A DNA stretch of 13,044 nt from the NCBI GenBank assembly GCA_021442745.1, contig JABUSI010000245.1, positions 1-13,044 of the forward strand, read 5' to 3'. Source of the DNA: Erysipelotrichaceae bacterium (GTDB lineage: Bacteria; Bacillota_I; Bacilli_A; Erysipelotrichales; Erysipelotrichaceae). This document shows, one piece after another, positions 7,344 through 13,044 of the stretch (its first letter is position 1; every line of letters begins with the position of its first letter). The notes beneath the pieces were generated by a model. That model was not told where the DNA came from. It ran no database searches and saw nothing but the letters and a program-made list of their open reading frames with translations. The position numbers and the translations under genes are program-made.

Positions 7344-9522
7344 AAAACCGGTTCTTCTTTTGATTCTGTTGATCGTTTTGTTCGTTACACCGGTACAGGC
7401 ATTGGAAACGGGCTTTGTTCAGGATGACAACAATCATACGATGTACATCTTTGAAGACGGAAGTTACGCAATTGGCTGGCTGACGTTAGGTGAACAGCAA
7501 TACTATTTTGATGAAAACGGGTATATGGTACGAGGCATTCATACCATCGATTCCATTACCTGTTTCTTTGATTCTGACGGTGTGCGTACATTCGGGATTG
7601 TTACGTATGATGCGAAAATCTATCACTTTACTTCCAAAGGAATGACAAAATCATCTTTTGTGACAATGGATTCCGGAAAATACTATTTCGGAAGTGACGG
7701 CGCCGCATACATCGGCTTGCATTATCTGAATGACAGGTATTATTTTTTCAACAACCAGGGAGTCTCTGTCAGCGGGCTGGTACGGGATACGACCGGAACA
7801 TATTATTTGTCCAAGGGAACGTTACTGAAAAAAAGCTGGAAAACCGTAAACAGTCAGAAGTATTATTTCGGTAAAACGGGAAAAGCGTATACCGGATGGC
7901 ATACAATCAGCAGCAACGTATACTATTTCTTTACAGACGGTGTGATGGCCACCAAGTGGCAGACCATTGACTTTTACAGGTATTATTTCGGTTCGGATGG
8001 TGTTCGAAGAACCGGCTGGAAGACCATTTCCGACAAGCGGTATCTGTTTACTTCCAGTGGAAAAATGAGAACCGGATGGTATACCAATTCAAAAAATGTA
8101 ACGTATTATTTCGGTAACAACGGCGTAATGCGGACTTCGTGGCAGGATATTGACGGGAATCGTTACTATTTTTCCAATTCCGGTCAGATGGCGAAAGGAT
8201 GGAAGAAAATCGGAACGAAGACGTATCGGTTTACTTCAAGCGGTAAACTGAAAACCGGATGGTATACCGCATCTGACGGTAAGACGTATTATCTTGGAAC
8301 AGACGGTGCGGTGCGGTACGGATGGAAAACCATTGACGGAAACCGGTATTACTTCAATACGAGTACGGGAGTTATGTATAAGAAATGGCATACCATTTCC
8401 GGTAAGACGTATTATTTCCATTCGACGACCGGAATCATGCGTACCGGTTGGTTTAAACCGAGTTCCGGTAACGTATATTATCTGGGTGAAGACGGCGTGA
8501 AACAAAGCGGCCTGAAAGTCATTGACGGTGAATATTATTACCTGTTGACGGATAATTTATATCGCAGCAACTGGAAATACATCGGTTCCAAAACGTATTA
8601 CTTCGGATCTGACGGTATCGGGTATCGCGGGTTCCATGGTATTTCGGGTAAAACATATTATTTTGATACTAAGGCGCAGATGGTCAAAGGCTGGAACGAA
8701 ATCGATGGAGAAACGTATTATTTCAATACCGTAACCGGTGCGATGGTAACCGGAAAGAAACAGATTGACGGTACCTGGTATTACTTCCAGGAAGACGGTA
8801 AACTGATAGACGGTTTTGTGAAAAAAGACGGACACTGGTATTATTACGATGCCAACGACAAGATGGCAAAAGGATTTGTGGTTATTAAGGAACATAAATA
8901 CTTCTTTAACAGCAAAGGATGGATGATTGCCAAGGACGTCAGAAAAGTTATTGACGTGTCAGAATGGCAGGGAAAGATTGACTGGAAAACAGTAAAGGAA
9001 AAGGCACAACTGGACGGCGTCATTGTTCGTTGCGGTTTTGGCTCGAACGGAGAAGATTCCCGGTTTAAAGAAAACATCAACGGATTAAACGACGCAGGTA
9101 TTCCTTACGGTGTATATATTTACAGTTATGCGGAAAACGAAAATGAAGCAGCGAATGAAGCAAAAAACGTCATACGCCTTCTGAAGAGTTGTTCGGCACA
9201 TCTGACCTATCCGATTTATTATGATCTGGAAGCCAACAAATACACTTCCCACCTGACAAAGAGTGAGTACACTAAAATCGTTGCCTCCTTTATGTCAACA
9301 CTGGAAAATGCCGGCTATACCAATGCGAAGGTATACAGTTATCTCTATCTGTTAACCGGAAAATTATCCGCAAGCTCTGTTATACCGTATGTTGACTGGG
9401 TTGCCCAGTATTATGATGTCTGCCAGTATACACTGGGAGACTATTCCGGATGGCAGTACTCATCATCGGGAAGCGTACCGGGAATCAGCGGTAACGTAGA
9501 TATGAACGTATGGTTCAAATAA
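7333..9522 (+). CDS. Secreted GH25 lysozyme with about 25 N-terminal cell-wall-binding repeats
   Basis: This 729-aa muramidase is predicted to cleave the MurNAc-GlcNAc beta-1,4 bond of peptidoglycan. Residues 1-23 are a signal peptide with probable cleavage after VQA. Residues 27-533 are about 25 copies of a 20-21 aa aromatic repeat (consensus GW-x-TI-x4-YYF-x3-G-x-M-x-T, choline/glucan-binding type). Residues 537-729 form a GH25 domain with DVSEWQG (D541), YYDLE (D631, E633), D688 in VDWVAQY and D723 in VDMNVW, all as expected for an active enzyme. Repeats before the catalytic domain resemble pneumococcal LytC rather than phage Cpl-1. The ATG at 7333 is preferred, with AAGGTGAG (7321-7328) as its ribosome binding site. 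The GTG at 7324 lies inside that site. It overlaps the hydrolase gene by 11 bases and ends the operon. The repeat ligand is unknown. Confidence 0.94.
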   Translation: MKNKKPVLLLILLIVLFVTPVQALETGFVQDDNNHTMYIFEDGSYAIGWLTLGEQQYYFDENGYMVRGIHTIDSITCFFDSDGVRTFGIVTYDAKIYHFTSKGMTKSSFVTMDSGKYYFGSDGAAYIGLHYLNDRYYFFNNQGVSVSGLVRDTTGTYYLSKGTLLKKSWKTVNSQKYYFGKTGKAYTGWHTISSNVYYFFTDGVMATKWQTIDFYRYYFGSDGVRRTGWKTISDKRYLFTSSGKMRTGWYTNSKNVTYYFGNNGVMRTSWQDIDGNRYYFSNSGQMAKGWKKIGTKTYRFTSSGKLKTGWYTASDGKTYYLGTDGAVRYGWKTIDGNRYYFNTSTGVMYKKWHTISGKTYYFHSTTGIMRTGWFKPSSGNVYYLGEDGVKQSGLKVIDGEYYYLLTDNLYRSNWKYIGSKTYYFGSDGIGYRGFHGISGKTYYFDTKAQMVKGWNEIDGETYYFNTVTGAMVTGKKQIDGTWYYFQEDGKLIDGFVKKDGHWYYYDANDKMAKGFVVIKEHKYFFNSKGWMIAKDVRKVIDVSEWQGKIDWKTVKEKAQLDGVIVRCGFGSNGEDSRFKENINGLNDAGIPYGVYIYSYAENENEAANEAKNVIRLLKSCSAHLTYPIYYDLEANKYTSHLTKSEYTKIVASFMSTLENAGYTNAKVYSYLYLLTGKLSASSVIPYVDWVAQYYDVCQYTLGDYSGWQYSSSGSVPGISGNVDMNVWFK
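7411..8931 (+). repeat. Tandem cell-wall-binding repeat region, about 25 coding repeats
   Basis: About 25 units of 60-63 bases each encode one beta-hairpin repeat centred on YYF. At DNA level the units have diverged, so this is an old protein repeat rather than a recent microsatellite. A higher-order unit of three repeats (61-62 aa) is visible three times in succession, at 8014-8196, 8197-8382 and 8383-8568. In each, the middle repeat has an extra residue, and the first two show a shared TSSGK motif. The first seven and last six units are more irregular. Confidence 0.88.
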
Positions 9523-9550
9523 AAAAGAGGCGACTTTACTGCCTCTTTTT
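9522..9550. terminator. Bidirectional intrinsic terminator between lysozyme and XRE genes
   Basis: A 10-bp perfect stem (AAAAAGAGGC 9522-9531 pairing with GCCTCTTTTT 9541-9550) has a 9-nt loop. It gives a T-run after the hairpin on both strands. It sits between convergent genes, touching the lysozyme TAA on one side and the regulator TGA (9550-9552) on the other. Confidence 0.9.
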
Positions 9551-9798
9551 CAGACTATTTCCTGAGGAAGATCCTTGAATTCTTCGGAATTAAAGAATTC
9601 CACGATTGATATATTCAGACCGTCGCAGATTTTTTTCACTGTAGCGACGTTGGCGCATCTGTTGGTTCGCGATACTATATTGTTTAGTGTGGACTGGTTT
9701 ATGCCACATATTGTTCCTAGTTTATTTAGTGTAATATTGTGTTCCCGGCATAGATTCATAATGCGTTCGGCAACGCAATCACCTATGTTTTTACGCAT
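9550..9798 (-). CDS. Small XRE-family helix-turn-helix regulator
   Basis: This 82-aa single-domain DNA-binding protein has its helix-turn-helix at about residues 23-44, with the recognition helix around NQSTLNNI (35-42). The following helices (VATVKKICDGLNIS) are typical of Cro/CI-type five-helix domains. It has no sensor or dimerisation extension apart from a short acidic tail. On the minus strand AGGAGGA (9804-9810) lies a few bases before the ATG, a strong site. The gene is convergent to the lysozyme operon and divergent from guaA, and no toxin gene is beside it. Regulators of this size are usually autoregulatory repressors. Possible targets here are its own promoter and guaA, but the sequence does not prove this. 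Confidence 0.9.
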   Translation of the reverse strand: MRKNIGDCVAERIMNLCREHNITLNKLGTICGINQSTLNNIVSRTNRCANVATVKKICDGLNISIVEFFNSEEFKDLPQEIV

Positions 9799-9843
9799 AC
9801 GAATCCTCCTTTATGGAATGAATATTATGAGAATCATCCTGAT

Positions 9844-9864
9844 AAGGTTACCTTGTAAAGGTTA
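9844..9864. promoter_or_regulatory. Possible operator: AAGGTTA direct repeat
   Basis: AAGGTTA occurs at 9844-9850 and again at 9858-9864, a 14-base period. The first copy is also the left part of AAGGT-T-ACCTT (9844-9854), a short imperfect dyad. It lies between the divergent XRE gene and the guaA promoter, where a regulator site would be expected. No protein assignment can be made from sequence alone. Confidence 0.3.
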
Positions 9865-9916
9865 AGCACTTTATCTATATACCGAAAACAGGGGATGCCT
9901 AAAAGAACGTATAAAA

Positions 9917-9946
9917 TTGATGCGAAAGGGTATTTTTTTTGATAAA
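9917..9946 (+). promoter_or_regulatory. guaA: Probable sigma-A promoter of guaA
   Basis: TTGATG (9917-9922) and GATAAA (9941-9946) are spaced 18 bp apart, with four matches to TATAAT at the -10. A run of eight T residues (9933-9940) fills the end of the spacer. Transcription would start near 9953, leaving a leader of about 20 bases, too short for a riboswitch. Confidence 0.5.
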
Positions 9947-9972
9947 CTATAGGAGTTATGGAGGACATTTCA

Positions 9973-11517
9973 ATGAAAAGAGAGTTAGTCATCGTATTGG
10001 ATTTCGGCGGGCAGTACAATCAATTGATTGCCAGACGGGTGCGTGAAGCAAACGTATATTGTGAGATTTACTCATATAAGACCGATTTTGCGAAGATCAA
10101 AGAAAAAAATCCGGTAGGGATTATTCTGACCGGAGGACCGGCAAGCTGTTACGAAGAGAATGCCGCAACCTATACAAAGGAATTGTTTGAAATGGGAATA
10201 CCGGTATTGGGATTGTGTTACGGAGCACAATTGATGAATCATCTTCTGGGAGGAAAAGTCGAACGCGCCGAACAACGGGAATACGGAAAAACGCTGGTTC
10301 GCGTTGATAACAGCAGTTTGTTGTTTGACGGTTGCAGTCCGGAAAGTATTTGCTGGATGAGTCATTTTGACTACATTTCCAAAGTAGCACCGGGATTTAC
10401 CGTAACGGCTGTTACCGACAATTGTCCGTGTGCCGCTTGTGAAGATACATCCAGAAATCTGTATGCCATCCAGTTCCATCCGGAAGTATTGCATACACAG
10501 GAAGGAACGATGATGTTACGGAACTTTGTACGTAAGATCTGTAAGTGTTCGGGTGACTGGGTTATGTCGTCTTTTGTGCAGGAACAGATCAGGTCCATCC
10601 GTGAAAAAGTCGGTGACGGTAAAGTATTATGTGCCTTAAGCGGTGGAGTAGACTCTTCGGTTGCTGCCGTATTGCTGTCAAAGGCTATCGGTAATCAATT
10701 GACCTGTGTCTTTGTCGACCATGGTTTATTGCGCAAAAACGAAGGGGATGAAGTGGAAGCCGTATTTGGCCCGAATGGCAATTATACGTTGAACTTCATT
10801 CGCGTGAATGCGCAGCAACGCTATTATTCCAGATTAGCCGGTGTTACCGAACCGGAACAGAAGCGCAAGATTATCGGTGAAGAATTCATCCGTGTTTTTG
10901 AAGAAGAAGCAAAAAAAATCGGGGCTGTGGATTTCCTTGTACAGGGAACCATTTATCCGGATGTTGTGGAATCCGGTCTGGGTGGCGAAAGTGCCGTCAT
11001 CAAGTCTCACCATAACGTAGGCGGATTGCCGGATCACGTGGATTTCAAGGAAATCATTGAGCCGTTACGAGACTTATTCAAAGATGAAGTGCGGAAAGTC
11101 GGTCTGGAACTGGGAATTCCGGAGTATCTTGTATATCGTCAGCCGTTCCCGGGCCCGGGATTGGGTATCCGTATTATCGGAGAAGTTACGGAAGAAAAAG
11201 TACGCATTGTTCAGGACGCTGACTTTATCTACAGGGAAGAAATCGCAAAAGCCGGACTGGATCGTTCTATCGGACAATACTTTGCCGCTTTAACCAATAT
11301 GAGAAGTGTCGGTGTCATGGGGGACGAACGTACCTATGATTATGCGGTTGCCTTGCGTGCCGTAAATACCATTGATTTTATGACTGCAGAATCCGCAAAC
11401 ATTCCTTATGAAGTGTTACAGAAGGTTATGAGCCGGATTATTAATGAAGTGCGTGGTGTCAACAGGGTATTCTATGACCTGACATCCAAGCCTCCGGGAA
11501 CGATTGAGTTCGAATAA
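9973..11517 (+). CDS. guaA: GMP synthase (glutamine-hydrolysing)
   Basis: This 514-aa cytoplasmic enzyme amidates XMP to GMP using glutamine and ATP, the step after IMP dehydrogenase. The N-terminal class I amidotransferase domain (about 1-195) has the triad C82 in GLCYGAQ, with H169 and E171 in FHPEV. The ATP pyrophosphatase domain follows with P-loop SGGVDSS (223-229). The C-terminal dimerisation domain ends in KPPGTIEFE, matching the family's terminal signature. Length is normal and all motifs are present. The ATG at 9973 is chosen because GGAGGA (9960-9965) lies 7 bases upstream. The in-frame ATG at 9958 overlaps that site and has AGGAG only 2 bases before it. A promoter is visible just upstream. 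The YwqG-like gene begins 19 bases after its stop with no promoter in between, so the two are likely co-transcribed. Confidence 0.97.
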   Translation: MKRELVIVLDFGGQYNQLIARRVREANVYCEIYSYKTDFAKIKEKNPVGIILTGGPASCYEENAATYTKELFEMGIPVLGLCYGAQLMNHLLGGKVERAEQREYGKTLVRVDNSSLLFDGCSPESICWMSHFDYISKVAPGFTVTAVTDNCPCAACEDTSRNLYAIQFHPEVLHTQEGTMMLRNFVRKICKCSGDWVMSSFVQEQIRSIREKVGDGKVLCALSGGVDSSVAAVLLSKAIGNQLTCVFVDHGLLRKNEGDEVEAVFGPNGNYTLNFIRVNAQQRYYSRLAGVTEPEQKRKIIGEEFIRVFEEEAKKIGAVDFLVQGTIYPDVVESGLGGESAVIKSHHNVGGLPDHVDFKEIIEPLRDLFKDEVRKVGLELGIPEYLVYRQPFPGPGLGIRIIGEVTEEKVRIVQDADFIYREEIAKAGLDRSIGQYFAALTNMRSVGVMGDERTYDYAVALRAVNTIDFMTAESANIPYEVLQKVMSRIINEVRGVNRVFYDLTSKPPGTIEFE

Positions 11518-11536
11518 TTACAGAAAGGTTGCTTTT

Positions 11537-12397
11537 ATGGGATTACTGGATAAAGTATTTGGTAATAAACCAGAAAAAAATACAAAAAAAGTGTATATAC
11601 CGACAGACGAGGAAAAAGAAACATTAAATCGTTTGCTGGCGTTGATGAAAGAACACGCAAAACCGTGCATCCGATATAACGTGATTGAGAGTGAAACAGG
11701 ACTGTATGACAGTAAACTCGGAGGAGCGTATTACGTACCCGATGGAATGGATGTGCCCGAGGTAAACGGTGTAAAACTTTATTTACTGGCACAGATTAAT
11801 CTGGAACAACAGCCTGCAATCAACGGATTTCCGACAAAAGGATTGCTGCAGTTCTTCATTGCCGATGACGACGATTTCGGTCTTGCACGAAAAGATGAAC
11901 CTTGCAGTCGTGCGGCTGTACGGTATATTCCGGAAATTCCCGATACCGAAAACGTTACGGTCATTGATGAGAAACCGGTATGTTTTCCGTTTGACCCGGG
12001 TTTGAGCCTGGCACTTGTCGGCAAAAAATCCATAAGTGTTCCGGTGCCGATTTCCAATGATTATGAAAAGATTCTTACCGAATCGGTGCCGGAACTTCTA
12101 TGTAAGAAGGCGTGGGGTATCGGGTTTCAGAACGAGTATCTGAATGATACCTTTGATATGCAGGTATACCATATGCCTGACGTTGAAAAAGCCGGAACGT
12201 TGCTTGGCGGGTATCCGGATTTCGCCCAGGACGAACCTCGTGAATACGGAACATATGATACGTTGGTATTCCAGCTGGATTCCGATATGGATTATGTATG
12301 CTGGGGTGATGCGGGCATTGCACAGTTTTTCATATCAGCGGAAGATCTGGCAGACTGTAATTTCAACAATGTTCTGTATACCTGGGATTGCGGCTGA
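11537..12397 (+). CDS. YwqG-like DUF1963 protein
   Basis: This 286-aa soluble protein has no signal peptide or membrane segment. It shows the chain of motifs that defines DUF1963/YwqG: SKLGGAYYVP, LYLLAQINLEQ, KGLLQFFIADDDDFG, LLGGYPDFAQDEPR and LVFQLDSD followed by WGDAGIAQFFI near the C-terminus. The family has a known fold but no established biochemical role, and it is often annotated as a hypothetical or immunity-like protein. The ATG at 11537 is preferred, with AAAGG (11524-11528) 8 bases upstream. The upstream TTG at 11504 would overlap guaA and has no site. It follows guaA by 19 bases and is closed by the terminator at 12412, so it probably shares the guaA transcript. No functional tie to GMP synthesis is evident. 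Confidence 0.88.
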   Translation: MGLLDKVFGNKPEKNTKKVYIPTDEEKETLNRLLALMKEHAKPCIRYNVIESETGLYDSKLGGAYYVPDGMDVPEVNGVKLYLLAQINLEQQPAINGFPTKGLLQFFIADDDDFGLARKDEPCSRAAVRYIPEIPDTENVTVIDEKPVCFPFDPGLSLALVGKKSISVPVPISNDYEKILTESVPELLCKKAWGIGFQNEYLNDTFDMQVYHMPDVEKAGTLLGGYPDFAQDEPREYGTYDTLVFQLDSDMDYVCWGDAGIAQFFISAEDLADCNFNNVLYTWDCG

Positions 12398-12411
12398 TAC
12401 AAAATGAGTAT

Positions 12412-12453
12412 AAAAAAGGTCTTGTGAACCATCGGTTTGACAAGACCTTTTTT
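12412..12453. terminator. Bidirectional intrinsic terminator between ywqG-like and membrane protein genes
   Basis: A 14-bp perfect stem (12412-12425 pairing with 12440-12453) contains AAGGTCTTGT and its complement. A nested AACC/GGTT pair (12427-12430 and 12434-12437) closes on an ATC triloop. A-runs and T-runs at the outer ends give a U-tract in either direction. It lies between convergent genes. Confidence 0.93.
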
Positions 12454-12456
12454 ATA

Positions 12457-13008
12457 TTACCGGTTGTTCTCTGACTTCTTATGAAGAATCAGAATATAAA
12501 TGTATAAGAATCCGTAAATCAGGGATAGAACGGCACAAATGTATGCTAAGTATCGCATTTCGATAAAATCCGTACTCATGATTCCGAAAATCACAAAACA
12601 TACGCTCAGCAGAATCGAACAAAGTATGATGGTTCTGATTCGGCTAGTATCCAGGGTTTCTGCCTGTGTTTTAAAAAAGTTTTCTTTTTTCGGCTTTTTG
12701 AAATTCTGAATCTGTGTTGCGGTATTTAAAAAATCTTTATAGAAAAAGAAGAGAGTGATGGCACAGAAGATAAGACTCAGAATAACGCAGATCAGAATGT
12801 TTCTGGTAATCAGATACGATAAAAGGAACAAAAACGGAGAGAGTGAAAAACTCTGCACAAACGTGGTATATGCCTGTACGTCTTTGGTCGCAATAACATA
12901 ACCGTTTTTTGTATAGAACGGTGAGTATACGGTACGCTTGCCGTCCTGGTATATGGAACCGCCTCGTAATTCGGAAGGCCGGATCTGTTTCTTTTCTTTT
13001 TTAGCCAT
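12457..13008 (-). CDS. Predicted four-helix membrane protein of unknown function
   Basis: I do not recognise a characterised family for this 183-aa protein. The N-terminus (1-45) is soluble, Lys/Arg-rich and Gly-rich, with the stretch RPSELRGGSIYQDGKRTVYS (10-29), which looks conserved and cytoplasmic. Hydrophobic helices lie at about 48-68, 70-90, 126-145 and 151-175. A basic loop (NFKKPKKENFFKTQ, 102-115) between helices 2 and 3 and a basic C-terminal tail (KKSENNR) both favour the cytoplasmic side, giving an N-in/C-in topology. GGAGGA (13015-13020) lies 6 bases before the ATG on the minus strand, so the start is well supported. It is convergent to the ywqG-like gene and shares its terminator. 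Whether more genes precede it is outside the window. Confidence 0.85.
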   Translation of the reverse strand: MAKKEKKQIRPSELRGGSIYQDGKRTVYSPFYTKNGYVIATKDVQAYTTFVQSFSLSPFLFLLSYLITRNILICVILSLIFCAITLFFFYKDFLNTATQIQNFKKPKKENFFKTQAETLDTSRIRTIILCSILLSVCFVIFGIMSTDFIEMRYLAYICAVLSLIYGFLYIYILILHKKSENNR

Positions 13009-13030
13009 AGGAAATCCTCCAAATCTAATC

Positions 13031-13036
13031 TTTATA
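13031..13036 (-). promoter_or_regulatory. Possible -10 box for the four-helix membrane protein gene
   Basis: On the minus strand TATAAA lies about 10 bases upstream of the ribosome binding site. Its -35 would fall beyond the window end, so the call cannot be completed. Confidence 0.3.
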
Positions 13037-13044
13037 TTAATCTT

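Noticed and set aside
8236..8505. Open frames on both strands inside the lysozyme repeats
   Set aside because: They are by-products of the periodic coding repeats. There is no ribosome binding site or recognisable protein, and they overlap a certain gene.
7411..8931. Periodic 60-63 base repeats that might suggest a CRISPR array or satellite
   Set aside because: The repeats are in one continuous reading frame, vary in sequence and encode the YYF wall-binding unit. There are no identical repeats with unique spacers.
9577..9600. Inverted repeat GAATTCTT/AAGAATTC (8 bp, 8-base loop)
   Set aside because: It lies within the XRE coding sequence over the FFNSEEF codons, has no T-run and is probably a chance product of repeated Glu/Phe codons.
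7333..9798. Phage lysin module (GH25 plus repeat domain plus adjacent XRE regulator) as a prophage remnant
   Set aside because: The lysozyme has its own signal peptide and belongs to a long housekeeping/envelope operon. There is no holin, structural, integrase or attachment-site signal.
9550..9798. Antitoxin of a toxin-antitoxin pair
   Set aside because: No small partner gene lies beside it on the same strand. The downstream neighbour is a convergent lysozyme gene, and upstream DNA holds only the guaA promoter region.
9799..9972. Purine-type riboswitch before guaA
   Set aside because: The visible promoter leaves a leader of about 20 bases, and no three-way-junction pattern or attenuator hairpin is seen upstream.
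9958..9972. Upstream ATG as the guaA start
   Set aside because: It overlaps the GGAGGA site that serves the ATG at 9973 and has its own AGGAG only 2 bases away. GMP synthases start close to the RELVIVLDFGGQY region.
10360..10395. GuaA amidotransferase segment reading SHFD rather than the SHGD of the E. coli enzyme
   Set aside because: This position varies among clostridial GuaA proteins (SHTD is seen, from memory), and the catalytic triad is intact, so it is not likely to be meaningful.

Overview
The window looks like ordinary chromosome of a low-to-moderate GC Bacillota (Firmicutes). Ribosome binding sites are strong (AGGAGG-like), operons are tight, and the gene families are typical of gut anaerobes. 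The Tritrichomonas-like IMP dehydrogenase, the DUF4358/MBOAT/DHHW trio and a long cell-wall-binding-repeat lysozyme suggest Erysipelotrichia or a related clostridial lineage. This is an inference from family resemblance. There are no rRNA, tRNA, IS, phage or CRISPR signatures.

Layout. (1) 1-1073: the 3' two-thirds of guaB (IMP dehydrogenase), cut by the window edge and closed by a terminator that overlaps its stop codon. (2) 1084-1644: a stand-alone DEDDh (DnaQ-like) 3'-5' exonuclease. (3) 1690-9550: a seven-gene, same-strand, densely packed probable operon. A perfect TATAAT box precedes it and a bidirectional terminator ends it. It holds a small pyrophosphatase-like protein, a DUF4358 lipoprotein, an MBOAT O-acyltransferase, a DHHW/AlgJ-like extracellular protein, an RlmD-type 23S rRNA uracil methyltransferase, a membrane-anchored alpha/beta hydrolase, and a secreted GH25 lysozyme with about 25 cell-wall-binding repeats. 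(4) 9550-9972: a small XRE-type regulator on the minus strand, then an intergenic region with a repeat motif and the guaA promoter. (5) 9973-12453: guaA (GMP synthase) with a YwqG/DUF1963 protein behind it, ending in a second bidirectional terminator. (6) 12457-13008: a four-helix membrane protein of unknown function on the minus strand.

How the genes work together. guaB and guaA encode the two consecutive steps IMP to XMP to GMP, but about 8.9 kb of unrelated genes separate them. Within the central operon, the MBOAT and DHHW proteins resemble the AlgI/AlgJ pair that O-acetylates extracytoplasmic polymers, and the DUF4358 lipoprotein sits directly upstream of them. The terminal gene encodes a secreted muramidase. 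The most interesting reading of the window is therefore a linked envelope-acylation and wall-cleavage cassette, in which the lipoprotein and the anchored hydrolase have no assigned job. This is an inference from family and gene order, not shown by the sequence alone.
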